DNA of 64,000 nt from Actinomadura luzonensis (GCF_022664455.2 NZ_JAKRKC020000002.1:1550001-1614000); one strand, 5' to 3'; shown: positions 33,390 to 48,190, numbered from the stretch's first letter. Numbers and translations: made by a program. The notes: a model not told the origin generated them from the letters alone.

Positions 33390-34559
33390 ATGAGAGTCCT
33401 CATCGCCCTGACCCTGACGGCCGCGCTGGCCCCCGCCCCCGCCCCCGCCACCGCCACCGCCATGGCCCCTGCCACGGCCCCCGCCCCCGCCGCTGCCCCC
33501 GCCACCCCCTACCAGGCCGCGGTGGACGCGGTCGTCCGCGCGGGCGCGCCCGCCGCCGTCCTCGCCGTACGCCAGGACGGCCGCCTGCGCGAGACCGCCT
33601 CCGGGGTCGCCGACCTGCGCACCGGCCGCCTGGCCGGCGCCGCCGACCGCTACCGCGTGGCCAGCATCACCAAGACCTTCACCGCCGTGACGGTGCTGCG
33701 GCTGGTGGCCGAGGGCAGGCTCGCGCTGTCGGACCCGATCGGCCGCTGGCTGCCGCAGGTGCCTCACGCCGACGCGATCACGGTACGCGACCTGCTGCGC
33801 CACACCAGCGGCCTGCCCGACTTCTACGACGCGCTCGGCCTGCGCAGCTCCGCCGACTGGCAACGCCACCGCCTGGACCGGCTCACCGACGAGCGCCGCC
33901 TGGCCCTGGCCCGCACGCTGCCCGCCGGCCCGCCCGGCGCCGCGGCGGCGGCCTACGCCAACACCAACTACGTGGTGCTCGGCCTGCTCGCCGAACGCCT
34001 CACCGGCGAGCCGTACGAGCGGCTGCTACAGCGTGGCCTGATCGGCCCGCTGCACCTGACCGGCACCGCCTACCCCGACGGGCGGCCCGCGATTTCCGGC
34101 CCCCACCTGCACGGATACATGCCCGGCGACCTGCCCGGCCGGCCCGACGCCGACTTCGCGCACCTGGTGGACTTCACCGCGCAGACCGTCAACCAGAGCG
34201 GCCCGGCCGGCTCGGTCACCTCCACCGTGGCGGACCTGACGGCGCTGTACCGGGCGCTGTTCACCGGCAGGCTGCTGCCGGCGGCGCTGATGCGCGAGCT
34301 GACCACGACCGTTCCCGTCGCCGGCGAGCAGTTCCCGTGGCTGCGCGGCTTCGGGCTGGGCGTGCACCGCTACGACCTCGGCTGCGGCCCGCTCTACGGC
34401 CACATCGGCGGCGTGCGCGGCTACACCGGCCTGGTCGTCTCCACCCTGGACGGGCGGCGGCAGGCGGCGATCGCCGTCACCCTCAACCCCAACCCCCCGG
34501 CCGTCATGACGGCCGCGCTCGCCGCTGTCACCCGCGCCGTCTGCGGCCCGCCGGACTGA
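33390..34559 (+). CDS. Exported serine hydrolase, D-alanyl-D-alanine carboxypeptidase/class C beta-lactamase family
   Basis: The 389-residue protein has an N-terminal hydrophobic segment (VLIALTLTAALAPAPAPATA) that serves as a signal peptide. Catalytic motifs are SITK (S92-x-x-K95, in RVASITKTFTAV), YxN in AYANTNYVVLG, and HIGG (GHIGGVRGYTG) as the KTG counterpart. This is the arrangement of Streptomyces R61-type DD-peptidases and esterase relatives. It may trim peptidoglycan or hydrolyse small amides. It diverges from the broken kinase gene. It is the second member of this fold in the window, but unlike the 446-1777 gene it is exported. Confidence 0.88.
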   Translation: MRVLIALTLTAALAPAPAPATATAMAPATAPAPAAAPATPYQAAVDAVVRAGAPAAVLAVRQDGRLRETASGVADLRTGRLAGAADRYRVASITKTFTAVTVLRLVAEGRLALSDPIGRWLPQVPHADAITVRDLLRHTSGLPDFYDALGLRSSADWQRHRLDRLTDERRLALARTLPAGPPGAAAAAYANTNYVVLGLLAERLTGEPYERLLQRGLIGPLHLTGTAYPDGRPAISGPHLHGYMPGDLPGRPDADFAHLVDFTAQTVNQSGPAGSVTSTVADLTALYRALFTGRLLPAALMRELTTTVPVAGEQFPWLRGFGLGVHRYDLGCGPLYGHIGGVRGYTGLVVSTLDGRRQAAIAVTLNPNPPAVMTAALAAVTRAVCGPPD

Positions 34560-34775
34560 ACCCTCTCGCTAAGGGAACGAGCCGCCGGCTCGACGGCGCG
34601 TTCCGGGGCAAGGCGGGCGTCCTGCGGGAAGCGGCGGCCGAGCCCGTCCGCGGCGCCGACGAGATGGGCGTGGCGACGGGGCGACGAGGGGATGGGCGAG
34701 GTCCGCCCTCACCCGGCCGGGAGGCGCGGACCACCGCGCCTCGCAGGAAGCACGGCCGTACGCGGGAAGGCCGCC

Positions 34776-35603
34776 CTACGACGCCGCCGCCGGCGCCGGA
34801 CCAGCCGCCGCCGGCGCCGGACCAGCGGGCGCCGGACCAGCGGGCGCGTCGCCGAGCGGCGCAGGATCGAGCGGCGCGGGACTCAGCGGCGCGGGACTCA
34901 GCGGGGCGCCGCCGAGGGGCGCGGGACTCAGCGGGGCGTCGCCGAGGGGCGCGGGGCCGGCCGGGCCCGGCCGGCGCAGCGCCTCCTGCACGCCGGTGAC
35001 CCTGCGCACCACCGCGACCGCCAGCACCGCCGCCACCAGCATCAGCCCGATCCCGGCCACGTCCAGCCTCAGCAGGAGGGCCGTTCCCGCCGGGTCCTCG
35101 GTGAGCCCGGTCAGCACCCAGCTCGTCCGCGACACCATGTGCGCGACCAGCCAGGCCGCCCACCAGAGGTTGATCAGCGCCAGGCCGCGCGCGGCCGGCG
35201 GCGCCGAGGCGCGCCAGACGTCGTGCACGACGTGCCGCGGGATCCAGAACCAGCCGATCGGCATCACCCACCCCGCGACCACCCAGAACCGGCCGTAGCG
35301 GTGCCCGTCCGGCGACAGCCGCACCGCGTTGGCCCGGACGCGCGCCAGCCACGCCAGGAACGCCGCCGCGGCCGCCAGGAAGACCAGGACGCGCGCGGCC
35401 TGCGACGCCGACACGAGCAGGTCCCCGGCCCGCAGCTCGGCCGGGGCGACCAGGCCGGGATCGGTGACCAGGCGGTCGGCGAGCGCCGCGTAGGACAGGT
35501 CGACGCCCGCCCTGGCGACCGCCACGACGGAGTCGAGGACGAGGCCCGCGATCGCGACGCGCGCGAGGCCGGCGACCGGACGTACGGGAGAGGGATGCGA
35601 CAT
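34776..35603 (-). CDS. DUF4328-domain membrane protein
   Basis: The 275-residue protein has about five membrane helices. The DUF4328 signature is GRFWVVAGWVMPIGWFWIPR (about residues 104-123), followed by VVHDVWRASAPP and INLWWAAWLVAHMVS. The last 65 residues are a low-complexity tail of Pro/Ala/Leu units such as APLGDAPLSP repeated about eight times, coded by near-repeats in the DNA. The family occurs widely in actinomycetes without a known function. It diverges from the repeat-protein gene at 35794. Confidence 0.87.
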   Translation of the reverse strand: MSHPSPVRPVAGLARVAIAGLVLDSVVAVARAGVDLSYAALADRLVTDPGLVAPAELRAGDLLVSASQAARVLVFLAAAAAFLAWLARVRANAVRLSPDGHRYGRFWVVAGWVMPIGWFWIPRHVVHDVWRASAPPAARGLALINLWWAAWLVAHMVSRTSWVLTGLTEDPAGTALLLRLDVAGIGLMLVAAVLAVAVVRRVTGVQEALRRPGPAGPAPLGDAPLSPAPLGGAPLSPAPLSPAPLDPAPLGDAPAGPAPAGPAPAAAGPAPAAAS

Positions 35604-35793
35604 CTGGACGCCTTCGATCGAAGATCAAGGGGACGTACCAGTATGCAACGGGACACGACCCGGGAGGCCGCCCCGCGTTCCGTTCTCGTGATGGATGATC
35701 ACGCTTCAGCCCCTCCATGCGAACCGTTCACCCGGGCCCACCAGGGTGTGTCCGCCCATCAGGGCGCATGCACGCACGGAAGGACTGCACCTG

Positions 35794-37336
35794 ATGCAGA
35801 AGTTATTGGGTGGCCGGGGCCGCCTGGTCACCGCCGCGGCGCTCGCCGTGGTCCTGGCCGGCGGCCTGGTGACGGCGGCCCACGCCGATCCCACGCCCGG
35901 CTCGCAGGACCGGGGCCGCCCCACCCCCGCGCCCACCCCCACCGCGAGCCCGGGCCCGCCGGCGCTGACCCCGGCGACCGGCTCCTACCTGGAGGGCACG
36001 GTCAAGGTCGCCGCGACCCCCGTCGCCGCCGGCGACAGCGTCACCGGGCTCGCGATCGACGGCCAGGCCGTCCAGGCCGCCCCCACGTACGGCCTGGCCA
36101 GGCTCGCCTTCGACGTCGGCTCCAACTCCACCGAGGCGCAGTACCACAGCCACATCCTCGTCAACGGCGCCACCGCCGGCATCGGCGTTTCCCGATCAGC
36201 ACCCACGCTGGCAGCTGGCCTTGCAGCGGCGCGCCGACATGGCGACCGCCGACATCGGCGACCACGTCAGCGAGCGCGCCACCATGGACGTGCCCAGCGA
36301 GCACCTGGTCAAGGGCGAGAACACGGTCGAGATCGTGGTCGGCGCCATCGCGTCCTCCTGCGGCCAGAACTACGACGACTTCGTGCTGTCCGACGTCGGC
36401 CTGGAGCTGCTCGGCGAGGTCGCCGACGGCGAGGACAACCCCTACACGCTGTCGTTCGGCGACGGCAGCTGCGGCACCAACACCACCCTGCTCAAGCGGG
36501 TGACGCTGACGTTCTTCCTGCGGTCCGACCCCAAGGCCACCACCGGCCTGGCCGCCGACGTCGACACCACGGCCCTGTCCAACGGCGAGCACGTCCTGAC
36601 CGCCGCCACCGCCTCCGGCGCCGCCGCCAGGAACACGGTGACGGTCAACAACGCCCCGGCCGGCGCGCCCCGCGTCCTGCCCGTGGACGGCACGCTCGCC
36701 TCCGGCGTCGAACCGGTCTTCGCCCACGTGCCGGCCGCCGGCGACGGCGGCGTGCGGTCCCTGACCGTGGACGACGCCGAACCGCCCGCCAGGGCCACCC
36801 TCGGCACCGGCGCGGCCCTGCTGAGCTTCGACGTCGGCGCCGACGGCATCGAGGACAAGTACGACGACCACCTGCTGGTCAACGGCAAGCGCGTCGACCT
36901 CGGCGGCACCTACACCGGCCGCCGCGTCACCGTCGCGATCCCGGCCCGCCACCTGGTGCCCGGCGACAACGTGATCAAGCTCGTCGCCGGCGACTACAAG
37001 GACTCCTGCGGCGTCAACCGCGACGACTTCACCGTCTCGGGCCTCGCTCTGGTCCTCGACGGCGCCACCGTCACCGGCCAGGACGTGCGGGAGGCGTACC
37101 GGATGGGCGACGGCGCCTGCGGCGACGACCAGGCCGCGCTGCGCGAGGCCGAGCTGCGCTGGACGATCGACGCCCCGCCGGTGCGGGTCGGCCCGACCCT
37201 CGGCTCCGGCGACGCCACGCTCAGCTTCACCGTCGGCAGCAACTCCATCGAGGCCCGCTACCAGAACTACGTGCTGGTCAACGGCCAGAAGATCGTGCTG
37301 GACGGCGACTTCGTCTCGCGCCGCGTCGACCTGACC
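35794..37336 (+). pseudogene. Secreted repeat protein, interrupted by a 73-bp insertion and truncated at its 3' end
   Basis: The ATG at 35794 opens a signal peptide (LVTAAALAVVLAGGLVTAAH) and a Pro/Thr linker. Two and a half repeats of about 110 residues follow, each with a pattern such as LLSFDVGADGIEDKYDDHLL, a strand VTVAIPARHLVPGDNVIKL, and the ending KDSCGVNRDDFTVSGLALVL. At 36169-36260 a 73-bp insertion, bounded by 19-bp imperfect direct repeats, shifts the frame. Without it the reading would be seamless. At about 37336 the third repeat stops abruptly (FVSRRVDL) where sequence of the AI-2E transporter begins. I do not recognise the family; the repeats look like extracellular beta-sandwiches. 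Confidence 0.65.
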
Positions 37337-37771
37337 GATCAGGCTCCCCAGCAGGCTCTGCGCCACCCCCAGCAGCCGGGTCGGGTCGAACGTCTGCAGC
37401 GTCCTGCTGAGCACGTCGTTCCCGAGCCCGTACGAGGCCGCCCACTTCTGCGCGTCCACGAGCAACCGCTGGAACTGGTCGGTGTACGTGGGCAGCAACG
37501 AGGCGAGCTGCGTGACCGAGATGGTCAGGATGCCCACCATGCCCAGCAGTACCAGAACGACGATGAGGAAGGGCACCGCGACCTGCAGCCAGCCCGGCGC
37601 CCCCTTGGCGGCGAGCCAGCCGCGCACGGGCGCGACGGCGATCACCAGGACCAGGGCCAGCACCACCGGGCCGACGATCGAGCTGACCTCACGCAGGCCG
37701 AACAGGGCGACCACCGCGCCGGCGATGCCGACCAGGATGATGAGCGCCCGGGGAAGGGGTTGATCTCGCAC
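37335..37771 (-). pseudogene. AI-2E family transporter, N-terminal fragment only
   Basis: A GTG at 37771 opens about 145 residues typical of AI-2E/PerM-type membrane proteins: ALIILVGIAGAVVALFGLR, SSIVGPVVLALVLVIAVAPV, LQVAVPFLIVVLVLLGMVGI, and the loop QFQRLLVDAQKWAASYGLG. The frame then runs into antisense of the secreted repeat protein at about 37335 with no homology. A full member has about 350 residues, so the C-terminal 60% is missing. The two genes converge on the junction, which fits a deletion that removed both 3' ends, or a mis-join. Confidence 0.75.
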
Positions 37772-37811
37772 CCCCGGTTCCTACCCCGTGCACGCGGGGG
37801 GAGCCGTCGAT

Positions 37812-37840
37812 TTGACGGTTCCCGGGACCGTACATAGAGT
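37812..37840 (+). promoter_or_regulatory. Candidate rrn promoter P1
   Basis: TTGACG (37812-37817), a 17-bp spacer and TAGAGT (37835-37840) make a strong housekeeping promoter of the type seen before actinomycete rRNA operons. It is about 390 bp upstream of 16S. Confidence 0.7.
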
Positions 37841-38226
37841 TCACCAGTCCCGCGAGAACGGCAGTGATCGCCGGCCTCACTTCGGGGACGACCTCCTGAC
37901 ACCTCCACTTCGGTGGCGTTCGCAAGCATGCGAAACGGCTGGTAAGTTAGAGGGGTTGCCCCGGAAACGGGGCGCGGATTAATTCCAGCAGGTCGAGCAG
38001 GGCCGGTCAATTTGACAGCCACCTGAACGACTGAAAGAATTAGGACACAACGAAAGACCGAAACGAAACGCCTCCGACGCAAGGCTTGAAAGCCTGGCTG
38101 ACGATGTACGCGTCCGTTTCTTGAGAACTCAACAGTGTGTTAAAAGCCAGTGCATGTGCATCACACATGTATCACCCCGTCATTCATGACGGATTCTTGC
38201 TTGGACAGTACTGTCCGAACAGTCAT
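37841..38226 (+). promoter_or_regulatory. rrn leader region with further promoter candidates and processing signals
   Basis: No protein gene is visible. GGTAAGTTAGAGG at 37941-37953 contains a -10-like element with a weak -35 near 37919. TTGACA at 38012-38017 has AAGAAT 17 bp downstream. The conserved actinomycete leader motif TTGAGAACTCAACAGTGTG is at 38121-38139. Short inverted repeats (for example CCCCGGAAACGGGGC at 37960-37974) occur. Multiple rrn promoters in tandem are normal in this group. Confidence 0.6.
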
Positions 38227-43391
<5,165 letters not shown>

Positions 43392-43459
43392 TCTTGCTCG
43401 CGTCCACTACGCAATTCTGAGACAGCAAACACGCCTGTGTGTGTTTGGTTGTTTCTCAG

Positions 43460-43577
43460 GGTTACGGCGGTTATGGCGGGAAGGAAACACCCGGTTACAT
43501 TCCGAACCCGGAAGTTAAGCTTCTCTGCGCCGATGGTACTGCACTCGGGAGGGTGTGGGAGAGTAGGTCACCGCCGG
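43460..43577 (+). rRNA. rrf: 5S ribosomal RNA
   Basis: About 117 nt, starting GGTTACGGCGGTTATGGCGG and ending in the complementary CACCGCCGGAC. The loop CCGAACCCGGAAGTTAAG is the standard 5S signature. It lies about 70 bp after 23S, and a strong terminator follows. Confidence 0.93.
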
Positions 43578-43590
43578 ACAATCTTTAGGG

Positions 43591-43621
43591 AAAGGCCCCG
43601 ACGCCTAGCGTCGGGGCCTTT
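43591..43621 (+). terminator. rrn operon terminator
   Basis: AAAGGCCCCGACGC (43591-43604) pairs perfectly with GCGTCGGGGCCTTT (43608-43621) around a 3-nt loop, followed by CTTGTTTTG. This is the clearest intrinsic terminator in the window. Confidence 0.93.
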
Positions 43622-43791
43622 CTTGTTTTGCCAGGTCATTGCCTGGGATGAAGCGGGACACATCACCTTTCGGGTGGCGTGCTCGCAGGTCACCCCGTCA
43701 CTCTGGGTAGGTGATGGTCTCTTCCCCCTCAGGGCAGACCTCCCTACCAGTGCGGCGCTCTCTCGGTGATTCGGTAAAGGTGCCGAATGTG

Positions 43792-46700
43792 ATGAACACG
43801 CGTATCGGGCTGATTCGCGTGTTCAGGAGAGCCGGCCGGCTGCTGGTGGCGGGGGCATGGGTGTTGTTCGCGCGGTGGCGTTCCGAGGAACAGCCGCCTT
43901 CCGATGATGGCGGCGGAGAGGAGGCGGCGGACGAGGCGGGGCGCAGTCGGGGACCCGGCTTGGGAGAAGACGGGACTCAGGTGCAGGGGCCGAGCTCGCC
44001 GTCGGGTGCGGGCCAAGGCGAAGGTCGAGGGTCGGAGGAGGAGCCGCTGTCGGCTGGTTCTCATGAGGACGGCGATCAGGAACCAGGCCCGGTGGGCGGA
44101 CAAGGACCGGGCTCGGGGACGAGCCATGCGCAGGACTCAGGCTTGGAATCTGAGCCGGGTCAGCGGCGGAGCCGGGTCAGAGGGCGGAGGCGCGTAGGTC
44201 GGCGGGGTGAGGATGTGATGCCGGAGGGCTTCGTCGAGGGCGGCGGCGGTGGTGCTGCTGCTCGCGGGGAGCGGGGCATCGCTGTCGGGGGGAGCAACCT
44301 CGGGGTGGCGATGACCGGGGACGGGGCTACGGCCGTCACCGGGGAGCACGTTGAGGTCGATGTCGAGGTGGTCGGGGACGTGCACCTGCAGCCTCGGCCG
44401 CAGGTCCCTACCCGGCCGGTGCAGCTCAAGCCGCGGCCGCCGCTGCTCATCGGGCGGGAAGAGGTCGTCCGGGAGCTGCGGGAGCGGCTGACGACCGGGC
44501 GGATGCCGACGCGTACCGGGCAGGCGGGTGCGCAGGAAGTCGGCAGGGCGGCCGCGGGCGTGCGGGCGGGGGCGGAGACGGCGGCTGGGGAGGCCCGCCC
44601 GAGTGACGGGCGTCAAGGGGAAGCCCGTCCAGGTGATGGGCGTCGAGTCGGGGGTGGCGCCGCCTGTCCCACGGGTGTGCCGTTGGCCGCTCCGGAGGTG
44701 GGGGAAGGCGTCGGTGGGGAGCATCAGGCGTCGGTCGCTCCTGCCGTGGTGGAGGCCGGGGGTGCGGTGGAACCCAGGTGGGAGGGGAGCGCCGGATCGG
44801 AGGGGTCGGAGGAGGCGAATGCCAGAGGGGCGGCGAGCGCCGAACGAGGCCCAGGCGGTGAACCAGATGTTGAGGCAGCGGGTGTGCGGTCCGGTTCTTC
44901 GCGGTCTACGGCGGGGGCGGCACCGGGTTCTGCGGACGGTCTGGCGGGAGGTTCGGCGGCGGACTCGACGGACGGCTGGACGGGCAACTCGACGGCCGGC
45001 TCGGCGGGTGGCTCGGCGGAAGGTTCGGTGGCGGGGGAGGCCGCGGGGGCCGTGGGGGGCGAGGGGCGGCCTCGGGTTGTGGTGGTGCATGGGCTTGGAG
45101 GGGTGGGGAAGACCAGCGTCGCGTTGGAGTACGCGCATCGGTTCCTGAGTGGCTACCAACTGGTGTGGCAGTTCCCGGCGGAGGAGCCGGCGGTGTTGTC
45201 GGCGGCGTTCGGGAGGCTGGCGGCGCTGCTCGGCCTGGGGGAGGCGGTGCAGGGGGCGGATCCGGTGGATCAGGTGCACGCCGCGCTGGCCGCCCGTACC
45301 GAGCCGTGGTTGCTGATCTTCGACAACGCGCCCGAGGCGGACGTCGTGCGGCCGTTCCTGCCGCCGGCGGGGCCGGGGCATGTGCTGGTGACCAGCCGGT
45401 CCGGGAACTGGCCGCGGGAGCAGGGGCTGGAGCTGCCGGTTCTGGAGCCGTCGGCGGCGGCGGAGCTGGTGCTGGCGCGGGCCGGTCAGGAGGACGCGCG
45501 GGCGGCGGCCCAGGTGGCGGGGGAGCTGGGCGCGTTGCCGCTGGCGCTGGAGCAGGCCGGGGCGTTCATGGCGGAGACCGGGCTGACCATCGCCGGGTAT
45601 CTCGACCTGCTGCACCGGCAGCGGGCCGAGCTGCTGGCGCAGGGGCAGGCGTGGGGGTACCGGGAGCAGGTCACGACGACGTGGCAGCTCGCGTTCGAGA
45701 ACTTGGAGCGTTCCAACCGGTCGGCGATCGCGTTGTTGCGGGTGCTGGCCTGTTACGCGCACGAGGCGATCCCGTACCGGCTGCTGCTGGGGCAGGTGGA
45801 GCGGCGCTCGGCGCTGGAGCTGTTCCGGATGGATCTGCGGCGGCGGCAGGTGTACGGGCGGGTGCCGGTCACGCGGGTACGGCTGCTGCGGCAGGCGCGG
45901 CGGCGGCTGGGCGGCGTCCTGACGATGCAGGAGCTGCCGCGCGACGCGGTCGCGGTCAACGCGGCGATCGGGGCGTTGCGGCGGCACAGCCTGGTCGCGC
46001 AGCCGGTGGACGGCACCGTGTCGGTGCACCGGCTGGTGCAGGCCGTGACGCTGGACCAGCTTCCGTCGCGGCAGCAGCGCCGCTGGCGGGAGGTCGCGGC
46101 GGTGCTGCTGGAGAGCGTGCTGCCGGAGGATCCGGCGCGGCCGGAGAGCTGGCCGCGTTACGCCCGGCTGCTGCCGCACATCCGCACCGTGCTCGGGGCG
46201 TCCTCGCCCGGCATGGACAAGACGGCCCGCTACCTGGGCGCGAGCGGCGACCATCGTACGGCGAGGGCGTTGTTCCTGGAGATCTGCGAGGCGCTGACGG
46301 CGGTGCTCGGCCCGGAGCACCCCTCGACGCTGACGGCGCGACACGAGCTGGCCCGCTGGACGGGCGAGCTGGGCGACGCGGCGGCGGCCCGCGGCCAGTA
46401 CGCGGTGCTGCTGCCGTTGCGCGAACGGGTGCAGGGGCCGGAGCATCCCGACACGCTGGCGGTGCGGCACGAGCTGGCCCGGTGGACGGGCGAGGCGGGC
46501 GACGCGGCGGCGGCGCTCCGGCAGTACGCGGCGCTGCTGCCGATCCGGGAGCGGGTGCAGGGGCCGGAGCATCCCGACACGCTCACGGCGCGGGCGAACC
46601 TGGCGCAGTGGACGGGCCAGGCGGGCAACGCGTCCGCCGCACGCGACCAGTTCGCGGCCTTGCTGCCGATCTGGGAGAGCGTCCACGGGCCCGACCATCC

Positions 46701-48147
46701 GGCCACCCTCACCGTCCGCGCGAACCTGGCGCAGTGGACCGGCGAGGCGGGCGACCCGGCGGCGGCCCGCGACCAGTACGCGGCGCTGCTGCCCGTCCAC
46801 GAGCGGGTGCTCGGCCCCGAGCACCCCGACACGCTCACCACCCGGCACAGCCTCGCCCAGTGGACGGGCAAGGCCGGCGACCCGGTGGCGGCGCGCCGGC
46901 AGTACGCGCTGCTGCTGCCGGTGCGGCGGCGGGTGTCCGGCGCGGAGCATCCCGACACGCTGATCGCGCAGGCCAACCTGGCGCAGTGGACCGGCCAGGC
47001 GGGCGACCCGGCGGCGGCCCGCGACCAGTACGCGGCGCTGCTGCCGGTGCAGGAGCGGGTGCAGGGGCCGGAGCATCCCTCCACGCTGGTCAACCGGCAC
47101 GAGCTGGCCCGGTGGACGGGCGAGCTGGGGGACGCCCTGGCGGCTCGCGACCAGTACGCGGAGCTGCTCGTGGTCCGCGAGCGGGTGTCCGGGGCGGATC
47201 ATCCGGACACGCTGACCGTCCGGCACGAGCTGGCGCGGTGGACGGGCGAGCTGGGCGACCCGGCGGCGGCCCGCGACCTGTACGCGGCGCTGCTGCCGAT
47301 CAGGGAGCGGGTGCAGGGGCCGGACCACCCCGACACGCTCACCGCGCGGGCGAACCTGGCGCAGTGGACGGGGCAGGCGGGCGACCCGGAGGCGGCTCGT
47401 GAGCTGTACGCGGCCCTTCTCCCGCACCGGGAGCGGGTGCTGGGGCCCGAGCATCCCGACACGCTGGCCGTGCTGCACGAGCTGGCGCGCTGGACGGGGG
47501 AGGCGGGGGACGCGGTGGCGGCCCGGGACCTGTACGCGGCGGTGTTGCCGGTCAGGGAGCGGGTGCAGGGGCCCGACCATCCCGACACGCTGACGACGCG
47601 GCACAACCTGGCGTACTGGACGGGGCAGGCCGGCCACCCGGCGGCGGCCCGCGACCAGTACGCCGCCCTGCTGCCGGCCAGAGAGCGGACGCTCGGCCCC
47701 GACCACCCGGACACCCTGATCAACCGGCACAACCTCGCCTACTGGACGGGGGAGGCGGGCAACCCGGAGGCGGCCCGTGAGCTGTACGCGGCCCTTCTCC
47801 CGCACCGGGAGCGGGTGCTGGGGCCCGAGCATCCCGACACGCTCACGGTCCGGCACGAGCTGGCGCGGTGGACGGGCGAGCTGGGCGACCCGGCGGCGGC
47901 CCGCGACCTGTACGCGGCGCTGGTGCCGATCAGGGAGCGGGTGCAGGGGCCGGAGCATCCCGACACGCTCACGGCGCGGGCGAACCTGGCGTACTGGACG
48001 GGACGGGCGGGCGACCCGGCGGGGGCGCGGGACCTGTACGCGGCGCTGGTGCCGGTGAGGGAGCGGGTGCTCGGGCCCGATCACCCCGCGTCCCGGGCCA
48101 CCCGGCAGCAGCTCGCCCGCTGGACCACCGCGGCCGACCGGCGCTGA
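43792..48147 (+). CDS. STAND NTPase (NB-ARC type) with C-terminal array of 42-residue TPR-like repeats
   Basis: The 1451-residue protein starts at an ATG at 43792. A short hydrophobic or amphipathic N-terminus (LIRVFRRAGRLLVAGAWVLF) leads into about 130 acidic, disordered residues. Next is the motif GIAVGGSNLGVAMTGDGATA, seen in actinomycete STAND proteins. The NB-ARC entry LLIGREEVVRELRERL (Gly221-Arg222) is followed by about 185 low-complexity Gly/Ala/Ser residues before the P-loop GLGGVGKTS (434-442). Walker B is WLLIFDNA, then LVTSRSGNW and GALPLALEQAGAF. A winged-helix segment leads to 14 repeats from residue 840. STAND proteins are signal-triggered switches in regulation or immunity; no effector enzyme domain is visible. 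Confidence 0.85.
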   Translation: MNTRIGLIRVFRRAGRLLVAGAWVLFARWRSEEQPPSDDGGGEEAADEAGRSRGPGLGEDGTQVQGPSSPSGAGQGEGRGSEEEPLSAGSHEDGDQEPGPVGGQGPGSGTSHAQDSGLESEPGQRRSRVRGRRRVGRRGEDVMPEGFVEGGGGGAAARGERGIAVGGSNLGVAMTGDGATAVTGEHVEVDVEVVGDVHLQPRPQVPTRPVQLKPRPPLLIGREEVVRELRERLTTGRMPTRTGQAGAQEVGRAAAGVRAGAETAAGEARPSDGRQGEARPGDGRRVGGGAACPTGVPLAAPEVGEGVGGEHQASVAPAVVEAGGAVEPRWEGSAGSEGSEEANARGAASAERGPGGEPDVEAAGVRSGSSRSTAGAAPGSADGLAGGSAADSTDGWTGNSTAGSAGGSAEGSVAGEAAGAVGGEGRPRVVVVHGLGGVGKTSVALEYAHRFLSGYQLVWQFPAEEPAVLSAAFGRLAALLGLGEAVQGADPVDQVHAALAARTEPWLLIFDNAPEADVVRPFLPPAGPGHVLVTSRSGNWPREQGLELPVLEPSAAAELVLARAGQEDARAAAQVAGELGALPLALEQAGAFMAETGLTIAGYLDLLHRQRAELLAQGQAWGYREQVTTTWQLAFENLERSNRSAIALLRVLACYAHEAIPYRLLLGQVERRSALELFRMDLRRRQVYGRVPVTRVRLLRQARRRLGGVLTMQELPRDAVAVNAAIGALRRHSLVAQPVDGTVSVHRLVQAVTLDQLPSRQQRRWREVAAVLLESVLPEDPARPESWPRYARLLPHIRTVLGASSPGMDKTARYLGASGDHRTARALFLEICEALTAVLGPEHPSTLTARHELARWTGELGDAAAARGQYAVLLPLRERVQGPEHPDTLAVRHELARWTGEAGDAAAALRQYAALLPIRERVQGPEHPDTLTARANLAQWTGQAGNASAARDQFAALLPIWESVHGPDHPATLTVRANLAQWTGEAGDPAAARDQYAALLPVHERVLGPEHPDTLTTRHSLAQWTGKAGDPVAARRQYALLLPVRRRVSGAEHPDTLIAQANLAQWTGQAGDPAAARDQYAALLPVQERVQGPEHPSTLVNRHELARWTGELGDALAARDQYAELLVVRERVSGADHPDTLTVRHELARWTGELGDPAAARDLYAALLPIRERVQGPDHPDTLTARANLAQWTGQAGDPEAARELYAALLPHRERVLGPEHPDTLAVLHELARWTGEAGDAVAARDLYAAVLPVRERVQGPDHPDTLTTRHNLAYWTGQAGHPAAARDQYAALLPARERTLGPDHPDTLINRHNLAYWTGEAGNPEAARELYAALLPHRERVLGPEHPDTLTVRHELARWTGELGDPAAARDLYAALVPIRERVQGPEHPDTLTARANLAYWTGRAGDPAGARDLYAALVPVRERVLGPDHPASRATRQQLARWTTAADRR
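46309..48072 (+). repeat. Fourteen in-frame 126-bp tandem repeats (TPR-like)
   Basis: Units of exactly 42 residues run without gaps from 46309 to 48072, with a partial fifteenth to the stop. The consensus begins GPEHPDTLTARHELARWTGE and ends AARDQYAALLPIRERV. Odd and even units share near-identical DNA tracts, pointing to recent duplication or gene conversion. Such kinesin-light-chain-like repeats form a superhelical binding surface. Confidence 0.93.
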
Positions 48148-48190
48148 ACGGCGTGGCGGCCGGCGCTGGGTGGAAGGCAGGGGAGGTGGG

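Noticed and set aside
43711..48147. Long antisense frame (over 1300 residues) opposite the STAND gene
   Set aside because: It mirrors the repeats as Arg/Pro/Gln-rich sequence. No domain or ribosome binding site supports it.
43792..48147. Assignment of the STAND/TPR gene to the FxSxx-COOH (FxsT) peptide system
   Set aside because: No radical SAM, FxsA or FxsC gene is nearby, so the system label is unsupported.
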